From Buddleja alternifolia (taxonomy: Eukaryota > Streptophyta > Magnoliopsida > Lamiales > Scrophulariaceae): a DNA stretch of 64,000 nt. Under the pieces are notes generated by a model. It saw only the letters and a program-made list of their open reading frames with translations. It did no database searches and was not told the DNA's origin. Below are positions 48,448 through 58,205 of the stretch, in pieces. The DNA is taken from NCBI GenBank assembly GCA_019426215.1, contig CM033393.1, positions 24,244,591 to 24,308,590 on the forward strand, written 5' to 3'. The position numbers and the translations under genes are program-made. How positions within the stretch are numbered: position 1 is the first letter of the stretch; each line of letters begins with the position of its first letter.

Positions 48448-48998
48448 ATGTCGACGACAAGCGAAGTCCAGAAACCAAAGGCGTCCAAGCCTGCTGCTGC
48501 TAAAGAGAAGAAACCCAAAGAGAAGAAGATGAAGAAGACCACCAAAACTGCTTCTCACCCTCCTTACTTTGAGGTTTGTACCACATATATATATATATAT
48601 ATATACATATTACTTTACGGCTTTAATCTAAATTACTATATAATTGGTATGATGATGTGAATGTTTTGCAGATGATTAAGGAGGCTGTTTTGGCGTTGGA
48701 TGAGAAGAGTGGATCGAGCCCTTATGCAATTGCAAAGTACATGGAGGAGAAACACAAGTCTGCGCTGCCTTCAAATTTTAGGAAAACTCTGAGCCTCCAA
48801 TTGAAGAACTGTGCAACTAAGGGAAAGCTCATTAAAATAAAGGCTTCCTACAAGTTATCTCAAGCCGCCAAGAAGGACAAGCCTGCCACCGCCACCAAGA
48901 GGAAGGCGGCGGAGAGTTTGAAGAAGAAGGGCACTCCTGCCAAGAAGCCTAAGACCATAAAATCCCCTGCTCCAAAGAAGGCTAAGAAAACCGCTTGA
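48448..48998 (+). CDS. Linker histone H1, stress-inducible (HIS1-3-like) type
   Basis: Binds linker DNA at the nucleosome entry and exit and compacts chromatin in the nucleus. Exons are 48448-48573 and 48672-48998 (GT-AG intron, 98 bp), giving 150 residues. ATG 48448 is preferred; the GTG before it is not a plant start. The N-terminus is short and Lys/Ala-rich. The globular H15 domain runs from about residue 37 to 107 (HPPYFE/MIKEAVLALDEKSG, SSPYAIAKYMEEKHKS, LQLKNCATKGKLIKIKASYK). The basic tail is short with only a few KKPK-type repeats. Small size, short tail and intron position fit the divergent drought/ABA-inducible class (Arabidopsis HIS1-3, tomato H1-S) rather than main H1. The promoter elements agree. 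Confidence 0.93.
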
Positions 48999-49306
48999 AT
49001 GTTATTTGGTGTTTGTGAATATTAGAAGATGAATCTCAGTTATGGTTTCTGCTAATGATGATGATGCTTTGTAGTGTCTCTTTTTGGTTAAACTTTTGTA
49101 GATTTTGGTTCTGGGGTATAATATAAATATGTTCTGGATAATGTCCTGAATTTTGATGGTACGTACATGTATGGTGTTCTGGTTCATAGATGTTTCAAAC
49201 AACAAATAATGGAAGGTGTTAATTTCGATCTCATCAATCAGAATTGATGAATGAGAAGTGAGCGCCGTTTCAGTATTTCTCCACATTCAGAAACAAAGAG
49301 AGAAAA

Positions 49307-49308
<2 letters not shown>
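48999..49308. other. 3' flank of the histone H1 gene
   Basis: Likely 3' untranslated region; minus-strand open frame 49286-49002 has no recognisable feature. Confidence 0.4.

Positions 49309-49345
<37 letters not shown>
49309..49345. repeat. (TAA)n microsatellite
   Basis: About twelve trinucleotide repeats of TAA/ATA. Confidence 0.9.
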
Positions 49346-49551
49346 TTGTTCATGCCAAAAGCTTTTCAGTATTTGTTATTTGAAATGTTCATTTTGAAAA
49401 GCTCATCCAACAAATAAATTTATTAATTGAAAAATGGATCTAAACACATATATTATCTAGTGATAGTAAATGCATAATAGAATGCTAAAAAATAATAAAA
49501 TTGTAAGTATTCATTAATTGGTACATTGTATAAAAAAATAGTACAATGTAA

Positions 49552-49755
49552 CCAAAAAAAGAAAAAGAAAATGTTACACTAGATATAAATAAATATTAAT
49601 GTAATCATATTGTCCAAAAAAAGAAAAAGAAAATGTTACGCTAGATATAAATAAGTATTAATGTAATAATATTGTCGGACTTAAAAGTGTAAAAAGAAAA
49701 GAATAGTACATTAGATATAAATAAATATTAAAATAACACTACTGTCGAACTTAAA
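49552..49755 (+). repeat. Tandem repeat of about 62-70 bp, three units
   Basis: Units starting near 49552, 49614 and 49676 share AGAAAATGTTAC/CTAGATATAAATAA and TATTAATGTAAT. The third unit is more diverged. AT-rich and non-coding. Confidence 0.75.
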
Positions 49756-50408
49756 AAGTGTAAAAAAAAAGAGTTTATTGATAATTATATCTTTCCAATG
49801 TAATGCAATAATACATTCTTTAAATTCTATCCAAAAGTATATTTATAAAAAAATAATTGAAAATTTTATTATGGTACATAACAGGGTTTTTTTAATAAAA
49901 TAATACAAATAATATAAAAGTTTCTCAAAATAATACAATTTGAAATCAATTATTAAACTTGTACAACGTCATTTAACATGTCGTCTTTGTCTAATTCCAC
50001 TATTTGGATTTTAGTCCCTTACTTCTTTATATTATAGAAAACCCCCTAAACAATTTTATAACTAATAAAATTTTATCCCTTATGATAAATCTTATTGCAT
50101 TAGGTTTTGTTTTTAACCAGAATATTTCAATTCATGATAAACGATAAAATCAGGCCCAACATGCTTCCGAAGAATAGTAAAATCTCATAATTCTATACCT
50201 TCTGCTCGGGTATTCTGAGTCCTCGATTTTACGGCAAGCCGGTACAAGCGACTCAAGACCAACCACACAACAACAGCAGGTGGTTCGCAGTACTCAGTTC
50301 CTTCAATGATACCCAGCACAACCCTAATTTCTTTTCTATCTTTGGGCAAAGAAAGGTTTTCAAAATAAAATTTAATAAATTTCGAAAAACAGAGGTTGTG
50401 CAAAAGCC

Positions 50409-50419
50409 TTTATTTTATT
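50409..50419 (-). terminator. Overlapping polyadenylation signals of pararetrovirus copy 2
   Basis: Minus strand reads AATAAAATAAA, two overlapping AATAAA signals about 225 nt downstream of the TATA box, matching copy 1 in place. Confidence 0.6.
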
Positions 50420-50638
50420 GATGAAAACAGAAAATTAAATTACATGATATTATTCTACTCCGCTATTGGAGGAGAAAACCTTTAGCCTCTCATGAGAGGA
50501 CTTATAATTGGGGAAACCCCCATACACGTTTATTAAAACTATAAAAGAAAGATTACAAATTTGCTGTTTTGCTAGATTTGTAAATTTTGAAGAGTTGAAG
50601 AAAATTTCTGATGATTTTCATCTGCTTCTGAGCTCTCC

Positions 50639-50645
50639 TTTTATA
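50639..50645 (-). promoter_or_regulatory. TATA box of the pregenomic promoter, pararetrovirus copy 2
   Basis: Minus strand GGCTATAAAAGGAGAG, a strong plant TATA context, lies after the last ORF and before the poly(A) signal. The TGACGTCT motif of copy 1 is degenerate here (TGATGTC). Confidence 0.55.
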
Positions 50646-50880
50646 GCCTCAGACTTCGGATTCCAAATGCGGATTCTAAACTTGTACAATTTTCTTGACA
50701 TCATTGCTTTGCTATCAAGATTCCTTCACATGCGTATGGACCCTAGTGTTTGCCACTTTGTCTGCCACGCCTTGACTTTAACAGCTATCTTTTGGTATAG
50801 CTGTAACCTTTAATCAATCACATGATTGATTCTCGGTTGGTGCGCTTAATTGTTTGGCCGCCTTTGTCGTTTACATCCTT

Positions 50881-52197
50881 TTACTTGGGTTTGGGAAAAC
50901 CCTTGGGGTAAACTTTCCTTTTACCCTTATCTTTGTCAGATTCGGATTTTACCTTGGTGACCCATATTCTGGTGCCGAATAAGGGTTTCTCTTGAAACTG
51001 GCAACTTGAACACTCCCTGTTATGCCATAGATCAACATGCATCATGTTGCAGGCTTTCTTCCTGGTCGCGTCTGTTGCTGGCAACTTGTTTTCCCAGATA
51101 AGCGTCCTCTTTTGTTCAAAAAGCTTTTCTGCGAAATCAGTACTTTTCCCTGTCATGGAATTTAACAGGAACGATCCATTCGCTGTATTAGAGAATATCT
51201 TGAATGGATACTTGACTTTGTCCATCTCTGTAAGACAGACCCACATTCCCCATGCTCTCCTGGTGGAAATGTCATCTTCATTGATAATGCTAACCAATGG
51301 AGATTCCTCTGTTGCAACCTTAATTCTGGTATAGGCCGCCATGTCTGGTCTCTGTAACTTAATAAAATGAAACACTGGATGAGACCCTTTTCCTGCTATT
51401 TCTGGTGCTGCCGATATAAACTTTAGCTCCAGAATATCGCCTCGTTTGAGGTGCTGATTGTTTTGCCATGAATCATACACAACACTTGTAATCCAATCCG
51501 GAAGCTTAGATATTTCTGAAAAACCTGGTGACATAGTATGTAGTGAAGCTAAAGCCCCAAAATCATACCATTCTCGGACGTCTTCTGGCTTAGATCCTTC
51601 CTTCATCCAAATCCTAGGATATTTCCCCGATATTTCTATCAAGGATTTATTCGGATTTATTCCTTTTCTTGAGATTAATTTTTCCCAAGAATGCTGGTAA
51701 CCCTGCTAATGTAAATTAATCGAGTTAGTATTAATCTTAGAAGTGCCTGTCTGTGGCCTAAGATTAATCTCTCCCTCTTTAACCCCAGAGGTGGTGGGTT
51801 GACTTGAACTAGTAAGAGCTTGCGCTTCTTCTTGTTCAACATTTTCCTTTTTCTCAGAGTCTGAGAAAGGACTTGTGCAAGTGGTATTTGAATCCACTAC
51901 TCCGGGTATAGAGCTCCGTTCTCGAAATGCAGGTTTGGAGTCCTGCTCTCTCAATTCTCGAGCAACTACAAAAGGTGATGCTTTTCGAACTGGTCCTGTA
52001 AGAGTATTCCATAACGAAGTCATGACATACGTTGTCTCGTTAATCGAATTCTGGACAATGTCCAAATCAGCTTGTTGAATTCGGCCAGCTACTTCAGCGT
52101 TAACTGATAACTGTCCAAATTTCCGATTAAGCTCCTTAAGGTTTTCCCTGAGATGCCTATACCTTGTGATGATGGAATTTGCTTCAGATACTTCCAT
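50881..52197 (-). pseudogene. Last ORF of pararetrovirus copy 2 (transactivator position), one nonsense codon
   Basis: A single frame of 438 codons plus stop runs from ATG 52197 to 50881 and is broken only by a TAG at 51708-51706, where copy 1 has a sense codon. The ATG overlaps the RNase H stop by 14 nt (ATGGAAGTATCTGA). The N-terminal third is helical (ANSIITRYRHLRENLKELN) and the middle is Ser/Thr-rich. The C-terminal half is dense and globular-looking (YPRIWMKEGSKPEDVREWY) and ends in a Cys/His cluster (ACNMMHVDLWHNRECSSC) and a basic tail. Gene position equals the transactivator/viroplasmin of related genera. I could not confirm homology. Confidence 0.65.
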
Positions 52198-54365
52198 CTC
52201 TTATCAAGAAATCTGCAAGAACATTTTCATGAGATTTCACAATAACAATGTCAAAACAATAATATTGACATTCAGCTTGCCACTTGAGAATACGAGTTTT
52301 TTCAATTTTTGATTCAAGTTTATTTTTCAAAAAAGCTTTAACATTGGTATTATCGACTTTCAAAATAAATTCTTTGGCTAATAAAAATAAAGGCCATTTC
52401 TTGAATGCCTTCCAAACCGCAAAGAATTCTTTCTCGTTAATATGCCATACTCTGGCTTGTTGTTCTTTGAACAACCCTCCAGTGTATCTACAGGGTTCTT
52501 CCCCTGTAGTTGACCGCTTCATGAGCACTGCTGCCCATCGATAATCATTGGCATCTGTATAGACTACCAGATCATCGTTAATCATTGGCATCTGTATAGA
52601 CTACCAGATCATCGTTATCCTGTGGTATTGCGAGTTTAGGCAAGGTTTTGCACACTTGTTTCAACTCACGAACCCTTTGAGTGTGAATTTATTCCCACTT
52701 CCATTTCTGGCTTTCCGTTTCTCTTAAAAGTGGTCGGAAATCCTTTCGGTGTTTGGCTAGATCTTTAATAAAGATCCCTGCAAAATTAACAACTCCCAGA
52801 AAACTTTGAAGTTGTTTTTTGTCCCTTAGAACATCAGGAAAATTTTGTATCTTTTCCACAATATGTTCTTGGAGCTCAATGCCTGCTTCGTCAATAAGAA
52901 TACCAAGAAATTCAATCTTATTAACACCTATTATTGCCTTCTTTTCAAAAAGCACTAAACCTTCCTTATAACATGCATCAGAAAATATTTTAAGATGTTT
53001 AACATACTCTTTCATATTTTTTGACGCAATCAAAATGTCATCTATATAGACAAACATAAACTCGAAATAATCTTTGAAAAGATTATCCATCTTCCTTTGG
53101 TATATCTGGGGTGCATTTACTAAACCCATTGGAAGCACATTCCAGATATATTGACCCTGAGGAGTAGAGAAGGCAGTATATTTTCTAGACTCCTTTTCCA
53201 TCCTAATCTGATAGAAACCAGATTTGCAATCAAACTTTGAGAACACTTTAGTACCTTTGATACAATCAATCAAGTGTTCTCGACTGGGAATATAGTAACC
53301 ATCAAACTCAAGGATCTTATTTATTCCTTGATAGTTGATTACTAATCTCGCCTTTCCTCTTTTTACCTCGCTATGGTTCCTTACCAGGAATCCAGGGCTA
53401 CTGTAAGAAGAGACTCCAGGTTCTATGAGTTTCAGATCGATATGCTCTTTTATGATTGCTTGCATATCTTTCTTGTCCTCCATATTCATCTGGACAGGCT
53501 TGTATCGAACATACTCGTACTTGCATTGTTCCTTAACTTTCAGAGTAGCTTCGATCTTGTTTTTATTCCACCAAACCAAAGGATTCTCATTAAAGTTCCT
53601 TTGAATTAGTCTTTTAACATTTTCAAGAGAAAATAAACTTTCCCCATCCACAACATCTATGGGTTTGGATTCTAAAGTATTCTTAAGAAAGAGAATACCT
53701 TCTTCACCTATTTCCTTAGACCTGTTTTTTAGAAGGCTAACCTTTCGATTATATCCTTCACAGAAACTATCATAACCTTTTTGTCTGAAAGACAGTAAGA
53801 CTTTTCCAAATTTCCTTTTATCCTGCATTTTAGGATGGGTTAATTTGGAATCATTGTGTAAATCACCACGTTTGCCGCGAAAATGTATGGGCATGAGGCG
53901 ATTAAAAGCCTTTTCGCGTCGCAAAACTTGTATCTCACTGCCACAAGTAGTGGTAAAGGTGAGCAAGTGTTTGTGATTATCTTGCACATATTTTGCAAAT
54001 GTTTGAATAAAATTATTACCCAGCAAAATATCAGCGCCAGTATCATGAAAGTAAATAGGAGGCAATTTTACCTTGTACCAAGGTGTTCCAAATGCACCAC
54101 CGATCATGATATGGGCTTCACGAATACCTTTATTGAGGATAAGAATTTTTTGAGAAAAATCTCTTCCTCCAATAGTAGGTAAAGATTCCATAGCATTGCT
54201 AGGAAAAACTCCAGGTTTTGCTGTGCAAATCCCAGATCCAGAATCAATATAAGCTGCAAAATATTCTGACTTATATTGTTCATATAACATACCAACAGAT
54301 ATGTATATAGAAAAATGGCTAGTTAATTCAACTTGAATTAAATGTCCATCCAAGCTAAACTCCAT
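52184..54365 (-). pseudogene. Protease-reverse transcriptase-RNase H of pararetrovirus copy 2
   Basis: Frame 54365-52689 (558 residues) contains the retropepsin active site AAYIDSGSGIC (Asp41) with ADILLGNNF at 111-119. The RT follows, with ARLVINYQGINKILEF, FSKFDCKSGFYQIRM and the catalytic FVYIDDILIA. A stop at 52691-52689 separates it from RNase H, whose open part is 52591-52184 (VVYTDANDYRWAAVLM, then LKVDNTNVKAFL and the final HENVLADFL). A 37-bp tandem duplication at 52542-52615 also shifts the frame between them. In the family the protein processes itself and copies pregenomic RNA into DNA. The fused enzyme cannot be made from this copy as it stands. Confidence 0.88.
52542..52615. repeat. 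37-bp tandem duplication in the RNase H region of copy 2
   Basis: The unit starting TAATCATTGGCATCTGTATA occurs twice head to tail with a period of 37 bp. Copy 1 has one unit at the same place. As 37 is not a multiple of three it shifts the reading frame. Confidence 0.9.
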
Positions 54366-54523
54366 ACCTTTTCCTTTTCTTCCCCAAGGTTTATGTTCCT
54401 CAAGGAAGCTTAATCCAAGAATAACTATTCTTGGATCTCGTCCGCACTACCTGTAACAAATACTTCATAGCCTGCTATTTCTAGCATACATTCGTATTTG
54501 TTAACGGCGGACTGCTGCCAGTG

Positions 54524-55558
54524 CTAGAGATCATCACAAGGAAAGTAATTTTCTTTCTCCGTAATGTCAAATAAAACCTGCACATCTTTCCATCCTTCTG
54601 GGCATTTAAGTTTTACATTATCTACCCGAATGGCTGGAAGAGTTAAATCTTCCATTAACTCTTTGCCTTTTAAACCTTTTATCCTTTCCTCAGAAAAGGA
54701 CATTCGGCTACTGAAATCTGTTCTAGAACTTACCGATCTGTCTAGAACTGGGTGATCTCGAATTAAGATATCAACACCACCAATCCTTGGTATTTTAATA
54801 GGATCAGGTGCCATAACCTTAGCAAATTCCTTGAATATTCTAGGAATTTCAATATATTCTTTCCTTATGAACAAATCAGAATGATGTGTATTGGAAAGGG
54901 CATAAGCTATTCTATACGTAATAGAATATGGACGATTCCCTTCTTTCATGAGATCCGTTCTCTTGAAATCTTGATGAAGGGTTAAGACTCGACTGAAATC
55001 TTGGTCGGCAAGATTATATGCTATTCTTGGATGAATATCAAACATTAGTTTGCCAACATATAGATTTCCTACCATTGTACCAAGACAACCATCCCTTAGG
55101 TTGTTAATCCTTTTATCCATTATGGATAAATGCAAAGGTGAATTAACACCTTCTTTGAAAGTAGCTTTGATTACTACTTCAATGGTTCCTATATGGATCC
55201 ATTTCATAGTCATCGCAACTTCTTCCGAGAGCCTACTTAATTCCTCTAGAATTTCTTCTTTTGGAATAAGTTGCATTTCCATCACATTACCAGTTAATTC
55301 CATGGGAATTGAGAATTCCCCTGAACTTACTTTGTACATGATGTTATGCCGCCTTTGGTTTAATCCTATTTGATTTAGGATTCGGCTAAGTCCACTGACT
55401 CGGAAACCATCATATTTTCCAATGTCAGAATTTTGCCTCATTATCTTTTCCATGGTTTTATCCGATATGGATGCTCTGGAAAAGAAACCAGCTAGGCTGT
55501 CTGATGTTATCAACCTATCTCCTTCGTTGGAATTATCCATTAGAAGGATTTCGTTCAT
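54524..55558 (-). CDS. Movement protein (30K superfamily) of pararetrovirus copy 2, open frame
   Basis: An intact frame of 344 residues from 55558; the ATG at 55540 (MDNSNEGD) is the likelier start because it matches copy 1 and sits in a TAATG stop/start. The core MKWIHIGTIEVVIKATFKEG, NNLRDGCLGTMVGNLYVGKL and SITYRIAYALSNTHHS is that of the caulimovirid 30K proteins, which help virus DNA or particles cross plasmodesmata. No transmembrane segment is evident. It is flanked by small ORF C and by the protease. Although open, it is part of a disabled provirus with no sign that it is used by the host. Confidence 0.88.
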   Translation of the reverse strand: MNEILLMDNSNEGDRLITSDSLAGFFSRASISDKTMEKIMRQNSDIGKYDGFRVSGLSRILNQIGLNQRRHNIMYKVSSGEFSIPMELTGNVMEMQLIPKEEILEELSRLSEEVAMTMKWIHIGTIEVVIKATFKEGVNSPLHLSIMDKRINNLRDGCLGTMVGNLYVGKLMFDIHPRIAYNLADQDFSRVLTLHQDFKRTDLMKEGNRPYSITYRIAYALSNTHHSDLFIRKEYIEIPRIFKEFAKVMAPDPIKIPRIGGVDILIRDHPVLDRSVSSRTDFSSRMSFSEERIKGLKGKELMEDLTLPAIRVDNVKLKCPEGWKDVQVLFDITEKENYFPCDDL

Positions 55559-55633
55559 CTAGAAGAGAACGATTAAACTCTGTCATTTGGTTAATGACAT
55601 TTTCCAGATATTGAACATTTTCGGACCAAACTA

Positions 55634-55804
55634 CTATCTTGGTTTCATGTTAATTATCTTTCTTAGGCGAATAGGTGTTGCGCCTAACAACTGGATAGTA
55701 GCCTCATAATGCTGGATCATGGTTCTACTTCTTTCCATTTTTCTCTGAAGATCAGAAATAACAGTTCGATATTGTTGAACTGTAGACAAGGGAATTCCAG
55801 GCAT
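55634..55804 (-). CDS. Small ORF C of pararetrovirus copy 2, between coat and movement protein
   Basis: 56 residues from ATG 55804, 11 nt after the coat protein stop. Heptad-rich sequence (VQQYRTVISDLQRKMERSR ... HYEATIQLLG) suggests a coiled coil. The N-terminal part matches ORF C of copy 1, which is about 89 codons long and runs into the movement protein ATG. Here a small indel near 55650 shortens it. Conservation of the frame in both copies argues for a real viral gene, perhaps a virion-associated protein. Confidence 0.55.
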   Translation of the reverse strand: MPGIPLSTVQQYRTVISDLQRKMERSRTMIQHYEATIQLLGATPIRLRKIINMKPR

Positions 55805-55815
55805 ACTTTTAGAAT

Positions 55816-57258
55816 TTATTCTGACTCACTTGAAGTGTCATCAGAATCGCTCTCAATTTCCTCCTCATAGACGCTTTCGTCTGAAGGAAGATTGTCGAAT
55901 TGGTAAACTGGTACCAAATCGTCAAAGAAAACTGCGTCCAGGATGTCTGCAGTAGCTTCAAATTGTTTCAATTCGTTGCTCTTTTGCGGACAATCTGGTG
56001 AAATGTGGCCACGAGCACCACACGTCCAACAGTTACAATCCTTGAAACTTTCATTAGTATGAGTATGAGCTCGCTTGAAAGTTCGTCTCGTAGGGGTTTT
56101 TCCAGTGGATTTCCTAGATCCCTGGGAAGACCCCCTTGTTGGTCCAGATCTTTGGCCAGATTTGTAAGATCGGGATTTAGACTTTGACCACCAAGACTTT
56201 CGCCTAAAAGGAGATCGCCTTTTATAATTCTGATTATTCTCAGAACTTTTAAAATGCTTTTTCTTCCTTCTCGGCTCACTTGATTCTCCAATTATTGTTG
56301 GAAAATCATTATTATCACAACAAAGAGGGGTTTTCTTCATTGTCCCCTTAAGCCTATTCATTTTCTTCTGAAGAGAGGCTTGCAGACACCAGTCCTTTAG
56401 TTTGTCTTTCAAAAAAGACATTCTTCTAGAAACTGAGTCAAACTGTCCTTCCGGTACTTTGTATGATTGAATCAACATTTCCCTCCATGGACTACAGATT
56501 TTTGCAAAGAACAGAGTTGCAGCAACGTCTGCCTTTACCGTACTCTGATAAAAATATTTGCGAAACCAATAAATATATTCATCTACTGCACAAATATTTC
56601 GCAACTCAATCCCATAGAGAGCTTGGGTATACTCTCTGGACTTTTCTGCATTATTTTGATCGAAGTATCCATCTCCGATAAAATGCAGCTTGATGAGTCT
56701 TCCGAATCTTTCTGCAATAGCATTTTTAGATTCGCCTTCTAAGACTCCTTCTTTGGTTTCTGCCGATGTGTTAGTCCACCCGGTTTTAACCGATCCTTCG
56801 AGACTTAACTCGATCAGCTTGATAAAGTTTTCTTTATCAAGATCAAGGGCAGTTGCTGCTATTTTCATGGCTGCTACCCATTCATCGATTATAGTTTCTA
56901 GATTTCTAAAATCGATGACATCCAAATTTAAAATAGTACCATACGGATGCAAGGGTTGTAACATTGTCCTTGCCCAGGGAGTATTCTCCGGTGCTATTTT
57001 TGGATTTCTTGGATTTGACCTATACGTAGTACCCACCAAAGAGGGTCCAGCGCGAGTGTTCAAATCCTCACGTTCTTGCATCATTACCTCGGGAGGAGGA
57101 TTATTGGATGCTGAACTTTCTCCTAGCAGTGTCAATGCTAGGGGATTTGTTTCGTGGGTTTTTACATCTACCCATTCAACGAAATCAATAAAGTTAAGTT
57201 GAGAAAAAGACTCAGCTAAATCCTGTAGATCGGATGGATCCACTCTTGATATGTCCAT
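55816..57258 (-). CDS. Coat protein of pararetrovirus copy 2, open frame
   Basis: An intact 480-residue frame. The central capsid region (FRNLETIIDEWVAAMKIAAT, AVDEYIYWFRKYFY, FFAKICSPWREMLIQSYKVP) is followed by a Lys/Arg/Ser-rich segment. The zinc knuckle CNCWTCGARGHISPDC lies at 408-423, and the tail is acidic (EEEIESDSDDTSSESE). Order and composition match caulimovirid coat proteins, in which the knuckle binds RNA and the basic stretch can act in nuclear import. Its ATG follows the stop of ORF B by one base (TGATATG), suggesting coupled translation. The intact frame is notable, but most other genes of the copy are broken. Confidence 0.88.
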   Translation of the reverse strand: MDISRVDPSDLQDLAESFSQLNFIDFVEWVDVKTHETNPLALTLLGESSASNNPPPEVMMQEREDLNTRAGPSLVGTTYRSNPRNPKIAPENTPWARTMLQPLHPYGTILNLDVIDFRNLETIIDEWVAAMKIAATALDLDKENFIKLIELSLEGSVKTGWTNTSAETKEGVLEGESKNAIAERFGRLIKLHFIGDGYFDQNNAEKSREYTQALYGIELRNICAVDEYIYWFRKYFYQSTVKADVAATLFFAKICSPWREMLIQSYKVPEGQFDSVSRRMSFLKDKLKDWCLQASLQKKMNRLKGTMKKTPLCCDNNDFPTIIGESSEPRRKKKHFKSSENNQNYKRRSPFRRKSWWSKSKSRSYKSGQRSGPTRGSSQGSRKSTGKTPTRRTFKRAHTHTNESFKDCNCWTCGARGHISPDCPQKSNELKQFEATADILDAVFFDDLVPVYQFDNLPSDESVYEEEIESDSDDTSSESE

Positions 57259-57259
57259 A

Positions 57260-57511
57260 TCAGTTAATACTTCTAAGGATATCTAGGAGTAGTTCATCCT
57301 GAGTTTTCGGCTTAGGAACTTCTTTAGCCTTTCCCTTCTGATGTAGAAGAGGAACTCGACCAAGAGAATCACGGATTCTGTCCTGTTTTTGTTTGGACGA
57401 ACCTGCAAGTCTTAGTCTATCTTTCAGATCTTGGACTTCTTTATTTAGATCTGTTATAGATCTAGCCAGATCTGGAAAAAGCTTGAGGATTTCCTCAAGT
57501 CTACTGTTCAT
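57260..57511 (-). CDS. Small ORF B of pararetrovirus copy 2, coiled-coil protein
   Basis: 83 residues. The N-terminal half is a heptad-repeat helix (RSITDLNKEVQDLKDRLRL) and the C-terminal half is basic (LLHQKGKAKEVPKPKTQ). A coiled coil followed by a basic, proline-containing tail is the layout of the virion-associated protein of caulimoviruses, but the C-terminal motif of that family is not seen. Its stop is one base before the coat protein ATG. It overlaps the first unit of a 148-bp duplication. Confidence 0.5.
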   Translation of the reverse strand: MNSRLEEILKLFPDLARSITDLNKEVQDLKDRLRLAGSSKQKQDRIRDSLGRVPLLHQKGKAKEVPKPKTQDELLLDILRSIN

Positions 57512-57709
57512 GGTTTAGATTTTCATAGGAAGATGTTCTAACCTATGTCCGAACTCTTGAAAGTCTATCTTTCAGATCTTGGACTTCTTTATTTAGATCT
57601 GTTATAGATCTAGCCAGATCTGGAAAAAGCTTGAGGATTTCCTCAAGTCTACTGTTCATGGTTTAGATTTTCATAGGAAGATGTTCTAACCTATGTCCGA
57701 ACTCTTGAA
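57414..57709. repeat. 148-bp tandem duplication at the start of ORF B in copy 2
   Basis: Two adjacent units (57414-57561 and 57562-57709) are apparently identical; copy 1 has a single unit. The duplication repeats the ORF B start codon and its upstream region. Confidence 0.92.
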
Positions 57710-57775
57710 CAGTCTTTTGGATTTCTCTAAGATCCCGAGAGAGCTTAGAATTATCCGGTTCAATTTCTTTCCAAT

Positions 57776-58117
57776 TCATAAATATTTGGAAATTTTACCT
57801 TTATGTTTCGTGTCTCTTGCCTGCCTTGTCAAGCAGTCAAGCTTCTTTGGCCACTTGCCGTTGATTTGAGAAAGCTGAAAATCTCCGGCTATGTTGCCTT
57901 GAAAAAGACCTTCCATATCAAATCGTCTTTGATAATATCTGATCTCTTCTGGTAGGATAGCTGGAGAAGGAACTTCTTTGGCTAACTCCTTCCGAATTCC
58001 TTTGGTAATTCGGGACACGTGACGGATAAACCTATCTAGCCGTTTGGATTCTTGTCTTTCCAGAATCTGGAAATACTCTCGATTATCTTCATAGTTCAAA
58101 CTATTGTTCGGTTCCAT
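57776..58117 (-). CDS. Small ORF A of pararetrovirus copy 2
   Basis: 113 residues, the first ORF after the primer-binding site and short leader. Charged and helical (FQILERQESKRLDRFIRHVS), with FQGNIAGDFQLSQINGKWPK near the C-terminus conserved in copy 1. I do not recognise a family. Confidence 0.5.
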   Translation of the reverse strand: MEPNNSLNYEDNREYFQILERQESKRLDRFIRHVSRITKGIRKELAKEVPSPAILPEEIRYYQRRFDMEGLFQGNIAGDFQLSQINGKWPKKLDCLTRQARDTKHKGKISKYL

Positions 58118-58189
58118 TCTTGTTTGATTCTCCTCACTTAGGGGTAGAATAATATTTTCGTACTTAATTTAAATTTTTCATCAATAAAC

Positions 58190-58205
58190 CTAGGCTCTGA
58201 TACCA
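58190..58205 (-). other. tRNA-Met primer-binding site of pararetrovirus copy 2
   Basis: Minus strand TGGTATCAGAGCCTAG, a perfect caulimovirid primer site complementary to the 3' end of initiator tRNA-Met. It is the 5' border of the integrated copy. Confidence 0.85.

Noticed and set aside
54035..54045. DTGA in copy 2 as the protease active site
   Set aside because: It directly precedes the ILLGNNF strand and copy 1 does not keep it; the DSG about 67 residues earlier is in the right place.
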